From Chitinophaga pinensis (GTDB lineage: Bacteria > Bacteroidota > Bacteroidia > UBA7662), in NCBI GenBank assembly GCA_945874665.1, contig CAMCHJ010000012.1, positions 1-59,915 on the forward strand: a DNA stretch of 59,915 nucleotides. Reading direction: 5' to 3'. A program made the translations under genes and the position numbers. The notes beneath the pieces are model-generated. The model did no database searches. It saw nothing but the letters and a program-made list of their open reading frames with translations, and had not been told where the DNA came from. Positions within the stretch are counted from its first letter, which is position 1; each line of letters opens with the position of its first letter. Positions 41,794-50,383 of this stretch are shown here, in pieces.

Positions 41794-42597
41794 TCACGCT
41801 ACCCTTGGCGGATAATCATCCTCAGGCAAAGCACCCAGCAATTTGGGAATGCGAAACTTAGAAGGTGTGTAGCCAAAATGCTCCCTGAATTTAGTACTGA
41901 AGTAAGAAACGCTTCTGAAACCCGTCAATATGGCCACTTCAGTTACATTACCTCGCTTTTCGGCCAAGAGCTCAAAAGCAACCTTCATGCGGAAGTCTCT
42001 GATGTATTGTTTAGGAGAACAGCCAGATAAGCGTGAGACACGCCTATCCAACTGACTTACGCTTAAAGACATAGATTCAGCCATGCCGCTTACGCTCACC
42101 TCTACATCCGACACATGCCCTCTGATAAATCGATTTAACCGTTGCATAAAAAACTCATCTTCAGCTTCCAGGTTGATATATTCTTTTGGGAGAAGCGTTT
42201 GTCGTTTAGCAAATAAGAATGTAGCATCGCGATTTCTTATTACAGATTTTACAACTGTATGCAGTACATCAAGGCCAAAAGGCTTCTCGATACAAACGTC
42301 TGCCCCTGCCTCATAACATTCTTGTTGCAACTCCCAATACTGTCGGTGCAAAAGTGTAACAATTGGAAGGTGTTTTAGCTTCACACTGTTGCGGATCTCT
42401 TTGATAAAACCGCCAGGAGGCAATTTCTCCGGAGATACTGAGAATAAGACAAGATGAGCTGGATGATACAGCATATACTGCAAGGCTACAGCTGGATGGT
42501 CAAATTCTTTTACAAAAAAATCTTGACGTAAATGAGCAACTACAATTTTTCGAAATGCTTCATTTGACTCTACGAAAATAATAGCGTTTGATTTCAT
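41794..42597 (-). CDS. AraC-family regulator with degenerate receiver domain
   Basis: A 267-residue regulator. Residues 1-120 have a receiver fold: the first strand IIFVES, Thr81 in IVTLLHR and Lys105 in IEKPFG. The acidic pair is E10-S11 and the phospho-acceptor position is Ser53 (LVLFSVSP in place of LVLLDVMMP), so it cannot be phosphorylated in the usual way. Residues 160-255 are an AraC-type double HTH (SVSQLDRRVSRLSGCSPKQY, VTEVAILTGFRSVSYFSTKF, FGYTPSKFR). It is divergent from adenine deaminase across 131 bases that hold a direct repeat, so it may control that gene. It ends four bases from the SRAP gene, convergently. Confidence 0.88.
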   Translation of the reverse strand: MKSNAIIFVESNEAFRKIVVAHLRQDFFVKEFDHPAVALQYMLYHPAHLVLFSVSPEKLPPGGFIKEIRNSVKLKHLPIVTLLHRQYWELQQECYEAGADVCIEKPFGLDVLHTVVKSVIRNRDATFLFAKRQTLLPKEYINLEAEDEFFMQRLNRFIRGHVSDVEVSVSGMAESMSLSVSQLDRRVSRLSGCSPKQYIRDFRMKVAFELLAEKRGNVTEVAILTGFRSVSYFSTKFREHFGYTPSKFRIPKLLGALPEDDYPPRVA

Positions 42598-42679
42598 GAG
42601 ACTTTAGTTTATTTGAGTTAATTACCGGAATTGTGACTAGCAAATTATTAAGCGCATAGCATGAAATCAAATTTTTACC

Positions 42680-42701
42680 CTATACAATTTTCTATACAAT
42701 T
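42680..42701. repeat. 12-base-period direct repeat upstream of ade
   Basis: CTATACAATT occurs at 42680-42689 and again at 42692-42701. The two copies lie between the divergent AraC-type regulator and adenine deaminase, immediately before the candidate -7 element of the latter, where an activator would contact RNA polymerase. Confidence 0.6.
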
Positions 42702-42705
42702 CAGA

Positions 42706-42713
42706 TATTTTCA
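42706..42713 (+). promoter_or_regulatory. candidate -7 element for ade
   Basis: TATTTTCA, two mismatches from TAnnTTTG, 15 bases before the ATG at 42729. The place of a -33 element is taken by the direct repeat, which suggests activator dependence. Confidence 0.35.
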
Positions 42714-42728
42714 CCACTTTAGTAGGAC

Positions 42729-44363
42729 ATGAGTAGGACAATGATTGGAGAGCTGGTTGATCTGTATAATCGAGAAATATACCCAGCAGAAATTACCATA
42801 GAAAATGGCGTAATAATCGATATAAAAAGGGTTGACAAAATAAAAGTATCTTCTGGATACATTTTGCCAGGATTTGTTGATGCGCATATTCATATCGAAA
42901 GTTCGATGCTTACTCCATCTGCATTTGCGGCAGAAGCTGTGCGCTTTGGAACAATAGCTACTGTATCTGATCCGCATGAAATATCCAATGTTTTAGGCAT
43001 CGAGGGTGTATATTTTATGATGGACAATGGTAGGACATGCCCATTCAAATTCAATTTTGGAGCTCCTTCGTGTGTGCCTGCAACGCAATTTGAATCGAGC
43101 GGTGCAGTGCTCGATGCAGAGGCGGTTTTGCAACTTTTGCAGCATCCCGAAATCAAATATTTGAGCGAAATGATGAACTATCCAGGCGTACTTTTCGAAG
43201 ATCCTGAGGTGATGCGCAAGCTGAAACATGCTCAAAATCTAGGTAAACCAATCGATGGACATGCCCCTGGTCTCACGGGAACTCAGGCTTTAAAATACAT
43301 TCAGGCGGGTATCAGTACCGATCATGAGTGCTTTACGCTAGAGGAAGCCGTTTTTAAAGCTGATCATGGTATGAAAATCCTGATTCGCGAAGGCTCCGCC
43401 GCCAGAAATTTCGAGGCCCTGCACCCCATCCTAAAGAGTCACCCTGAAGCCGTAATGTTTTGCAGTGACGACAAACATCCTGACGAATTGCTACTTGGAC
43501 ATATCAATTTGCTCGTAAAACGTGCGCTAACCCATGGATACGACCTGTTTGACGTACTTCGAGCGGCTTGCATCCATCCTGTAACGCATTATAAACTCGA
43601 GGTAGGCACGCTGCGCGTGGGTGATGCTGCAGACTTTATAGTTGTAGAAGATCTGAACGACTTTCAAATAAGGGAAACCTGGATTGATGGCAGCTGTGTA
43701 TATGCCAATGGAGAAGTTCACTTTTCAAGTCCTACGCCAACCCCTATCAATACCTTCGTGACCCCTCTTTTCGAATTAAAAGACTTAGAAGTGAAGGCCA
43801 CATCCTCTCATATAAAGGTGATTGAAGCTATTGACGGGCAGATTGTAACCGGCCAAAACACTTATCCAGCTAAAATAGAAGCGGGACTAGCCGTTTGTGA
43901 CGAAAGTCGCGATCTACTGAAATTAGTAGTCGTAAACCGCTACCAGCCAGCCAAAGCCTCCGTTGCGTTCATCCGAGGATTCGGACTGCGACAAGCTGCT
44001 TTAGCTGGTACGGTAGCCCATGATTCGCACAACATTGTAGCAGTTGGGTCGAGTGACGCCCTGCTTTATGAAGCCATTCAACTGGTTATTCAAATGCAAG
44101 GTGGCTTGAGCGCTGTTCATGCGCAACAAACAGCCATGCTTCCCCTTGAAGTGGCTGGATTGATGAGTACAAAGTCGTGCAAAGCCGTAGCTGAGGACTA
44201 CTTAAAGCTAGATCACATGATAAAATCAGCTGGTTGCAAGCTTCGCGCCCCCTATATGACCCTGTCTTTTATGGCACTTTTGGTGATACCCGACCTTAAG
44301 CTCAGTGATTTAGGCCTTTTTGATGGTAAAAAATTCGAATTCACGCCTCTTTTTGAAGCATAA
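42729..44363 (+). CDS. ade: adenine deaminase
   Basis: A 544-residue amidohydrolase converting adenine to hypoxanthine in purine salvage. Signatures are ELVDLYNREIYPAEITIENG at the start, the metal site GFVDAHIHIESSM, DPHEISNVLG, GHAPGLTGTQAL, and the CSDDKHPDEL segment. The C-terminal domain has AHDSHNIVAVGSSD. Length and order match the AdeC-type enzyme. It is divergent from the AraC-type regulator and separated by one base from the downstream alpha/beta hydrolase, so the two probably form an operon. Confidence 0.95.
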   Translation: MSRTMIGELVDLYNREIYPAEITIENGVIIDIKRVDKIKVSSGYILPGFVDAHIHIESSMLTPSAFAAEAVRFGTIATVSDPHEISNVLGIEGVYFMMDNGRTCPFKFNFGAPSCVPATQFESSGAVLDAEAVLQLLQHPEIKYLSEMMNYPGVLFEDPEVMRKLKHAQNLGKPIDGHAPGLTGTQALKYIQAGISTDHECFTLEEAVFKADHGMKILIREGSAARNFEALHPILKSHPEAVMFCSDDKHPDELLLGHINLLVKRALTHGYDLFDVLRAACIHPVTHYKLEVGTLRVGDAADFIVVEDLNDFQIRETWIDGSCVYANGEVHFSSPTPTPINTFVTPLFELKDLEVKATSSHIKVIEAIDGQIVTGQNTYPAKIEAGLAVCDESRDLLKLVVVNRYQPAKASVAFIRGFGLRQAALAGTVAHDSHNIVAVGSSDALLYEAIQLVIQMQGGLSAVHAQQTAMLPLEVAGLMSTKSCKAVAEDYLKLDHMIKSAGCKLRAPYMTLSFMALLVIPDLKLSDLGLFDGKKFEFTPLFEA

Positions 44364-44364
44364 A

Positions 44365-45051
44365 ATGCAAAAATTACTGCTTCTACATGGCGCTTTAGGT
44401 TGTAAAAACGATTTTGACGCAATCCAAAAGCTGCTTTCAACACATTACGATTGCTACACGCTAGATTTTATCGGCCATGGAAGTGAAGCTGCTTCAGAAA
44501 TTCCCCTGAGTATTTCTTCCTTAGCCCACCAAACCAAAGTCTTTGTTGAACTACATCAACTTCAAAATGCCTTCGTATTTGGTTACAGCATGGGCGGATA
44601 TGTGGCCAGCTATCTACACAAGCAAACAGGCTATTTTTCTAAAATATACACATTAGGCACGAAGTTTATTTGGCACTTAGAAAGCGCGCAAAAGGAAGCT
44701 GGCTTGCTGAACCCTGCCACTATTGCTGAAAAAGTTCCTGACTACGCGGCAAAACTGATAAATAAGCATGGTGCAAATCACTGGGGTGGTCTATTGCAAA
44801 AAACCGCTACCATGATGCAAGAACTTAGTCAGCATCCTGCTTTATCCTTGTCAGATTTTAAAGCTATTTCATGTGTCATGGCCATCGGCTTAGGCGATCA
44901 AGACAAAATGATCCCATTGGAAGATGCCATAGCGATAAAAAACGCACACCCGAATGCATGTCTTGACATTTTACCCTTTACCCAGCATCCCATCGACAGG
45001 GTTACAACTGAACTATTAGTGCAGCGTTTAAGCTACTTTTTCAATCTCTAG
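44365..45051 (+). CDS. alpha/beta hydrolase
   Basis: A 228-residue soluble hydrolase. MQKLLLLHGALGCKNDF supplies the oxyanion loop. The nucleophile elbow is GYSMGGY (Ser near residue 76), the Asp is in GLGDQDKMIP and the His in FTQHPIDR. The ATG at 44365 is right after the ade stop. Longer in-frame starts lie inside ade. The family includes esterases and MenH-type enzymes, and the substrate cannot be inferred. The tie to adenine salvage is positional only. Confidence 0.85.
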   Translation: MQKLLLLHGALGCKNDFDAIQKLLSTHYDCYTLDFIGHGSEAASEIPLSISSLAHQTKVFVELHQLQNAFVFGYSMGGYVASYLHKQTGYFSKIYTLGTKFIWHLESAQKEAGLLNPATIAEKVPDYAAKLINKHGANHWGGLLQKTATMMQELSQHPALSLSDFKAISCVMAIGLGDQDKMIPLEDAIAIKNAHPNACLDILPFTQHPIDRVTTELLVQRLSYFFNL

Positions 45052-45251
45052 TCGTTTATCATGCTGAAAGCGAAGCTTGAGCACCAGGGCTTAAGATACC
45101 CAAACAAAAAATCCGAATAAGACTACAAGAGCAGTGCCCCACCGACCCGTGAACAACAAAGGGGGTAAAACCTAGGGAGCTTTACAGTTGGGGGATGTTA
45201 CTACAGCCACAAAAGCCTAACAGGGCTTACTATTTTCATCCTCCGTTTAGA

Positions 45252-46490
45252 TTATATAAACGTGCCATTTAACATGGTACGGATTACTTTTTTTTCACCA
45301 AAAGCGTATGGCAAATACGCCAAAGAGGGTAAAGCACGTGTAACAGCGAGATTTGCCCTCTTTTTGATGGCAATACTCCCCACTTCCGCTGCACAATCCA
45401 TGGCAGCTGCGGCATTAATTGTAGCCGCATTCAGGGCTTCTTCTGGCAATAACCGCTGTTGAATACAAGCGAGCGCCATGTTTAATTCAGGATTGATAGA
45501 CGGGGACGAACCAGGATTATAATCACTTGCAATGGCAAGACCTACACCCCGATCAATCATGGCACGTGCAGGTGCATAGGGAATACGCAAATAAAACGAA
45601 CAACCTGGCAAAACCGTAGCCATGGTATTGCTGCCTTGCAAAGCCACTAAATCTTCCTCTTCCATTACCTCGAGGTGATCAACAGACAAGGCACCGTGCT
45701 GAACTGCCGCCTTTACGCCACCTAAAGCATTAAACTGATTTACATGCACCTTGGCTTTTAGGCCATATTTATCCCCGGCAGCAATCACCGCTACCATATC
45801 TTCTACACTGAAATAATTAGTTTCGCAAAACACATCCACAAAATCAGCCAAACCTTCTGCCGCTACTTGTGGAATGAGCCGATCGATAACTAAATTTACG
45901 TAAGCCGCCTTGTTGTTTTTAAATTCTCGCGGGATGGCATGGAGTCCCAAACACGTAGCCTTAACCAATACCGAAGATGTTTCTTTAAGCTTTCGAATTA
46001 CGCGGAGCATTTTAAGCTCATCGGCCAGCGTTAAACCGTAACCACTTTTGATTTCGATAGCACCGATGCCTTGTAAAGCTGCTTGCTGCAATCGCCAAGC
46101 ACTTTGCTCGTACAAAATAGCTTCATCCATTTTTTGCAATTTAGCAGCGGAGTTCAAGATGCCTCCTCCATTTGCAGCAATTTGCTCATAACTCAAGCCG
46201 TTGAGTTTGTCTATAAACTCACCTTCACGACTGGCAGCGAATACCAAATGTGTGTGCGGATCGCAAAAAGCTGGAAACACCCAAGCGCCTTTCAGGTCCA
46301 CTATTTCAACACCAGCTGTAGCTTCAGGAAGTTCAGTCATGGCACCAAAATCAGCAATAAACTGCCCCTCCGTAAGCAACCATGCGTTGTCAATTTGATT
46401 TATTTGACGCATTTCTACGCCTTTTTTTAAACCACCGCCTGGATTATCGATGCCTAAAAGGCAACCTATGTTTGTGAGTAATTTCGCCAT
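45252..46490 (-). CDS. hutI: imidazolonepropionase
   Basis: A 412-residue amidohydrolase that opens imidazolone-5-propionate to formiminoglutamate in histidine degradation. The metal motif is FCDPHTHLVFAASREGEF. EIKSGYGLTLADELKMLRV, HVNQFNALGGVKAA, SVDHLEVMEEEDL and ASDYNPGSSPS are all typical of HutI. No other hut gene is in this window. It begins right after the icd terminator and is convergent with the alpha/beta hydrolase. The 200 bases between them show no supported feature. Confidence 0.95.
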   Translation of the reverse strand: MAKLLTNIGCLLGIDNPGGGLKKGVEMRQINQIDNAWLLTEGQFIADFGAMTELPEATAGVEIVDLKGAWVFPAFCDPHTHLVFAASREGEFIDKLNGLSYEQIAANGGGILNSAAKLQKMDEAILYEQSAWRLQQAALQGIGAIEIKSGYGLTLADELKMLRVIRKLKETSSVLVKATCLGLHAIPREFKNNKAAYVNLVIDRLIPQVAAEGLADFVDVFCETNYFSVEDMVAVIAAGDKYGLKAKVHVNQFNALGGVKAAVQHGALSVDHLEVMEEEDLVALQGSNTMATVLPGCSFYLRIPYAPARAMIDRGVGLAIASDYNPGSSPSINPELNMALACIQQRLLPEEALNAATINAAAAMDCAAEVGSIAIKKRANLAVTRALPSLAYLPYAFGEKKVIRTMLNGTFI

Positions 46491-46496
46491 AATAGC

Positions 46497-46530
46497 AAAA
46501 ATGCCACCTTTTCAGATGGCATTTTAATTT
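46497..46530 (-). terminator. terminator between icd and hutI
   Basis: AAAATGCCA and TGGCATTTTA arms surround a ten-base loop with T-rich flanks on both sides. It lies in the 41-base gap after icd. The loop is larger than usual, so strength is uncertain. Confidence 0.6.
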
Positions 46531-46531
46531 T

Positions 46532-47986
46532 TTATTGACCTTGTGCGAGTGAATACCCGCGTTCGCCGTCGAAGTTATACAAATGTTCAGTTTTGATGAA
46601 ATCAAAGCCATTTTTAGAGAACATCGCCAATTGATGCAACACATCGGCATGGGTAATGGGCGTTTTGCCATCTACCGTTTCAAACCTGCAGCGCCAGTGA
46701 TCGGTACAAAATATGCCTGGAAGTGCGTTTGGATAAACCTTCACCCCCCGGTTGGAAATCACAACCAAGCGTAATTTGTCGCTTACCAATTTGTCGAGTT
46801 GTTGCCCCAATTCATTAGCAGTACCATTGTTCCAGTCCAAGAAAATATCCACCCCCATGAGTTCCTTTTTCTCGGTACTGTACATCAACTGCCAGCTTGA
46901 AGGATTGATGCGGTTCACATTTTCGGCAAACTGAACAGGTTCCATTCGTTCTGGCAGCTGTCCCAACCGCTCAATCACCGCATCAGCAAAAGCCTGTGTG
47001 CCAACCAGTTTTTTACTCATGCCCTCTTTATAGATATCAGCAGTATGAATACCTGCCTCCAAAGTACGCAACCAAGCATTTTGGATTTTACTAGCAATTT
47101 TAGGCTGGTTGATGTGCACCAACATCATAATGGCAGACAAGATTAAACCTGATGGATTGGCAATATCTTGACCAGCAATGGTAGGTGCAGATCCATGAAT
47201 GGCCTCAAACATAGCGCATTTATCACCAACGTTTGAACTACCACCAATACCCACAGAACCACTCACTTGTGCGGCCACATCGGAAATAATATCACCATAC
47301 AAGTTTTGCGTTACAATTACGTCGAACATTTCTGGACTATCAGCCAAACGCGCGGCACCTATATCGATGATCATGCTATCTGCCTGAATATCGGTGTACT
47401 CCTCCGCAATTCGATCGAAAATGCGGTGAAATACGCCATCCGTGAGCTTCATGATGTTGTCTTTCACAAAGCAAGTCACCTTTTTACGCTTGTTGTTTCG
47501 CGCATATTCAAAGGCATATCGAATTATTTTCTCAGAACCAGGCTCAGAAATAAGCTTCAAGCACTGATAAACTTGATGTGTTTGACGGTGTTCGATGCCA
47601 GCATAGAGGTCTTCTTCATTTTCACGAATAATCACCACATCCATTTTTGGAAAGCGCGTGAATACGTAGGGTGAATAAGAAACACAAGGGCGCACATTGG
47701 CAAATAAACCGAGTGTTTTGCGGGCAGTCACGTTCAGGGACTTATAGCCACCGCCAAAGGGCGTAGTAATAGGCGATTTCAGGAAAATTTTTGTGCGTAA
47801 TAACGACTCCCAAGAAGCATCCGAAATGCCTGAACTGTTACCGGAGAGATATACTTTTTCGCCAATTTCAATCGTTTCAATATCGATTTGGGCATCTGCA
47901 GCCTCCAAAACTCTCAAGGTGGCCTTCATGATTTCAGGACCAATGCCGTCCCCGTAAGCAACTGTGATAGCTGTTTTATTTGACAT
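46532..47986 (-). CDS. icd: NADP-dependent isocitrate dehydrogenase, Thermus type
   Basis: A 484-residue TCA-cycle enzyme. AYGDGIGPEIM opens the fold. KSPITTPFGGGYKSLNVTARK supplies the isocitrate-binding Ser and Arg residues. IIRENEEDLYAGIEH, DIGAARLADSPEMFDVIVTQNLYGDI with the metal Asp, and GSAPTIAGQDIANPSG for cofactor follow. The C-terminal 130 residues (VDIFLDWNNGTANELGQQL ... FDGERGYSLAQGQ) are the extra domain found in Thermus-like and Bacteroidota enzymes but not in E. coli. It is read toward hutI, with a -7 element TATTTTTG at 48022-48015. Confidence 0.95.
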   Translation of the reverse strand: MSNKTAITVAYGDGIGPEIMKATLRVLEAADAQIDIETIEIGEKVYLSGNSSGISDASWESLLRTKIFLKSPITTPFGGGYKSLNVTARKTLGLFANVRPCVSYSPYVFTRFPKMDVVIIRENEEDLYAGIEHRQTHQVYQCLKLISEPGSEKIIRYAFEYARNNKRKKVTCFVKDNIMKLTDGVFHRIFDRIAEEYTDIQADSMIIDIGAARLADSPEMFDVIVTQNLYGDIISDVAAQVSGSVGIGGSSNVGDKCAMFEAIHGSAPTIAGQDIANPSGLILSAIMMLVHINQPKIASKIQNAWLRTLEAGIHTADIYKEGMSKKLVGTQAFADAVIERLGQLPERMEPVQFAENVNRINPSSWQLMYSTEKKELMGVDIFLDWNNGTANELGQQLDKLVSDKLRLVVISNRGVKVYPNALPGIFCTDHWRCRFETVDGKTPITHADVLHQLAMFSKNGFDFIKTEHLYNFDGERGYSLAQGQ

Positions 47987-48014
47987 AAGGTGTATCTATG
48001 TATAGAATGTGCCG

Positions 48015-48022
48015 CAAAAATA
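48015..48022 (-). promoter_or_regulatory. candidate -7 element for icd
   Basis: The minus strand reads TATTTTTG, an exact TAnnTTTG match, 28 bases before the icd start. No good -33 was found. Confidence 0.45.
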
Positions 48023-48094
48023 CGGCGCAAAGCCCACAAAGTGAAGTAGAATTGGAACAAAAGGCAGGTAGAAATCTGTAATTCACCAAGCAAC

Positions 48095-48125
48095 TTGACA
48101 CATTTATCTTCCTTCTTTAATTTCG
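48095..48125 (+). promoter_or_regulatory. candidate promoter of the HtrA protease
   Basis: TTG at 48095-48097 and TAATTTCG at 48118-48125 with a 20-base spacer, one mismatch from TAnnTTTG. The ATG at 48144 is 18 bases downstream. Confidence 0.5.
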
Positions 48126-48143
48126 CATTCAAAAGCTAGTTCC

Positions 48144-49592
48144 ATGTCGAAAGTAATTTTCAAATATTCAGCATTTGTCCTATTGGCCGCAGCAGCAGGC
48201 TATGCAGGTGGACGGGTAGGTAGCTCACAAAACGACACCACCCTGATCAATGACGCTGGCCTAAATTTCAGGGACAACATTCAAACAGTAAACAACAGTT
48301 ATAGCGACGGTGTCGATCATCCTGTGAACTTTGTAACTGCTTCAGAAAGAAGTACGCCTGCTGTTGTTTACATCAAAACTACCGCAAATGTGCCCCAGCG
48401 TTCATTTAACGACTGGTTTTTTGGCGATGCTTTTGGTACAGGAAAAGACAACCTCGTGATTAACTCTGGCTCAGGGGTAATCGTTTCACAAGACGGCTAT
48501 ATCGTAACCAACAACCATGTGGTTGAAAAAGCGGTAAAATTGGAGGTCATCCTCACTGATAAATCCTCTTATGAAGCCACATTGGTTGGCACTGATCCTT
48601 CTTCCGACTTGGCCTTACTCAAAATTGAGGCTAAAAATTTGCCAGCGATTGCCTTTACCAATTCTAACAATCTTAAAGTTGGAGAATGGGTTCTGGCTGT
48701 GGGAAATCCGTTTAACCTTACTTCAACAGTTACTGCTGGTATAGTGAGTGCCAAAGGCCGTAACTTAAATATGCTTAACAACATATTCCCTATCGAAAGC
48801 TTCATCCAAACCGATGCAGCCATCAATCCAGGAAATTCTGGGGGTGCCTTGGTAAATATCGAAGGCGATTTAGTTGGTATCAATACCGCTATTTTATCTC
48901 GCACAGGTGCTTATAACGGCTATGGATTTGCCATTCCTGCCAATATAGTACAGAAGGTTATACGAGATTTAAAAGAATTTGGAGCCGTCCAAAAAGCTTT
49001 TTTTGGAGCTGATGTAGTAGATCTGAATGCCAAAATGAAAGAAAAGGCAAAATTGAGCTCTCTAAAAGGCGTTTACATTTCAAGCATTGCAAGCTATGGT
49101 CCTGCCAACGATGCCGGCATGCGTGAAGGAGATGTTGTGATTGAGTTGAACGGCTCAGTAATCAACAGCAAAGCTAATTTCGACGAACAATTGAGCTATT
49201 ATCGGCCTGGAGAGAAAATTACTTTAGTTTATTTTCGTGACGGCAAACAGCAAAGCATTAGTTTAAAACTGACCAATATTGAAGGGACATTAGACATGCT
49301 TAAAAACGAAAGTGTCAGTTCGGCGAAGATGGGAGCGGATTTTGAGTCTGTTGGCAAATTTGAAAAAGACAAACTGAAAATCACTAATGGCGTACGCATC
49401 AGCAACATCACACAGGGCTATGTGCGCAGATTGGGCCTGCGTGAAGGCTTTATCATTACACACATCAATAAAATAGAGGTCACTAAGGCCGAACAATGCA
49501 TCGATTTACTTGAAAACATACGCGGTCAAGTAAGCGTAGAGGGTATTGACCAAAATGGACGGAAAGCATTTTATTCATATTATTCCTATTGA
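48144..49592 (+). CDS. HtrA/DegQ-type periplasmic serine protease
   Basis: A 482-residue quality-control protease. The N-terminal membrane helix or uncleaved signal is FKYSAFVLLAAAAGYAGG. The trypsin-like triad is His in IVTNNHVVEKA, Asp in SSDLALLKIE and Ser in INPGNSGGALVN. Two PDZ domains follow (ISSIASYGPANDAGMREGDVVIELNG and ISNITQGYVRRLGLREGFIITHIN), the layout of DegP/DegQ. It degrades or refolds damaged envelope proteins. An extracytoplasmic stress promoter is not recognised. A standard-type promoter is seen instead. Confidence 0.95.
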   Translation: MSKVIFKYSAFVLLAAAAGYAGGRVGSSQNDTTLINDAGLNFRDNIQTVNNSYSDGVDHPVNFVTASERSTPAVVYIKTTANVPQRSFNDWFFGDAFGTGKDNLVINSGSGVIVSQDGYIVTNNHVVEKAVKLEVILTDKSSYEATLVGTDPSSDLALLKIEAKNLPAIAFTNSNNLKVGEWVLAVGNPFNLTSTVTAGIVSAKGRNLNMLNNIFPIESFIQTDAAINPGNSGGALVNIEGDLVGINTAILSRTGAYNGYGFAIPANIVQKVIRDLKEFGAVQKAFFGADVVDLNAKMKEKAKLSSLKGVYISSIASYGPANDAGMREGDVVIELNGSVINSKANFDEQLSYYRPGEKITLVYFRDGKQQSISLKLTNIEGTLDMLKNESVSSAKMGADFESVGKFEKDKLKITNGVRISNITQGYVRRLGLREGFIITHINKIEVTKAEQCIDLLENIRGQVSVEGIDQNGRKAFYSYYSY

Positions 49593-49687
49593 TTTATAGC
49601 CTGTAAAAGGCATTTGTATACTTCTGCTTGAATATTTTATATAGCATAATGGTTTTATTTATAGATTACACCAGAAATCCAACTACT

Positions 49688-50326
49688 ATGGCCATCAAAA
49701 CCTTACCTCTTGCGGCGCTGCTCACAGTGAGCTTGCTTGCATTTTCACAGAAATCTGACGCGCAGCGCGTCTCCGACCATTACATCAAAAGCATGTTTGT
49801 TAAAAATGCTGCTGATGAAAAAATGAGCTATGCAACCAAAGATCTGGTTTACATAGAAAACAAGGACAAAACGTCGTTTGAAATGGTTGCCTACAAGGAT
49901 TTAGGTGTTGGCAAAAAGAACCTCATCATTGGCAAACACCATGTGCCTGCCAAGCATACCATTAATGATCAAAATGCTGATTTTGAGCAAGTTAGCATGA
50001 CTACAAGCAAGGATGAAAGCAAATTTCATGCAGAACATTTTACACCAATCAGTTATCAATTTATTTCTATCGACGAAAGCGAGGCCAAAAATTTACTGGA
50101 AAAAGTAAGTCAATTGCGGACAAATTACATCGACGGAGATACAGTTAAAGTGAAAAATGAAACTCATTTCCATCAATACCGATTGAACGACAATTTGATG
50201 GTTAGCATGAGCATAGGCGAGAACGGTAGCTCTGCTAAATATTTTGAACTTTGGATTGGAAAGCGTAAAGAAATCATTAAAAGCGATAAATTTATTCTTT
50301 ACCTCAATGAGTTTTTAGCTTACTAA
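49688..50326 (+). CDS. secreted protein of unknown function
   Basis: A 212-residue protein. ATG 49688 starts a good signal peptide (MAIKTLPLAALLTVSLLAFSQKSDAQ). An in-frame ATG 60 bases upstream would put 20 extra residues before it and is rejected. The mature part is mixed charged, with VSDHYIKSMFVKNAADEKMSYATKD and a pattern of alternating hydrophobics toward a C-terminal ILYLNEFLAY. I recognise no family, lipidation signal or sorting domain. It follows the HtrA protease on the same strand with 95 bases between, and ends in its own terminator. Confidence 0.6.
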   Translation: MAIKTLPLAALLTVSLLAFSQKSDAQRVSDHYIKSMFVKNAADEKMSYATKDLVYIENKDKTSFEMVAYKDLGVGKKNLIIGKHHVPAKHTINDQNADFEQVSMTTSKDESKFHAEHFTPISYQFISIDESEAKNLLEKVSQLRTNYIDGDTVKVKNETHFHQYRLNDNLMVSMSIGENGSSAKYFELWIGKRKEIIKSDKFILYLNEFLAY

Positions 50327-50338
50327 ATGATTGAACAT

Positions 50339-50372
50339 AAAAAAACCGGCATCGTTAAATGCCGGTTTTTTT
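50339..50372. terminator. bidirectional terminator
   Basis: A 9-bp stem, AACCGGCAT / ATGCCGGTT, with a CGTTAA loop, A run before and T run after. It separates the convergent unknown protein and floA. Confidence 0.9.
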
Positions 50373-50383
50373 ATGCCTTTAAA

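Noticed and set aside
45052-45251. A short minus-strand stretch near 45170-45085 reads LPPLLFTGRWGTALVV, like a transporter end.
   Set aside because: It is closed by stops after about 26 codons, no upstream frame continues it and there is no second block of similarity. Chance is enough to explain it.
46083-46430. A plus-strand ORF of 115 codons inside hutI.
   Set aside because: It is antisense to a well-conserved enzyme and lacks any recognisable protein features. The same holds for the other long opposite-strand ORFs, such as those inside the subtilases and dnaE.
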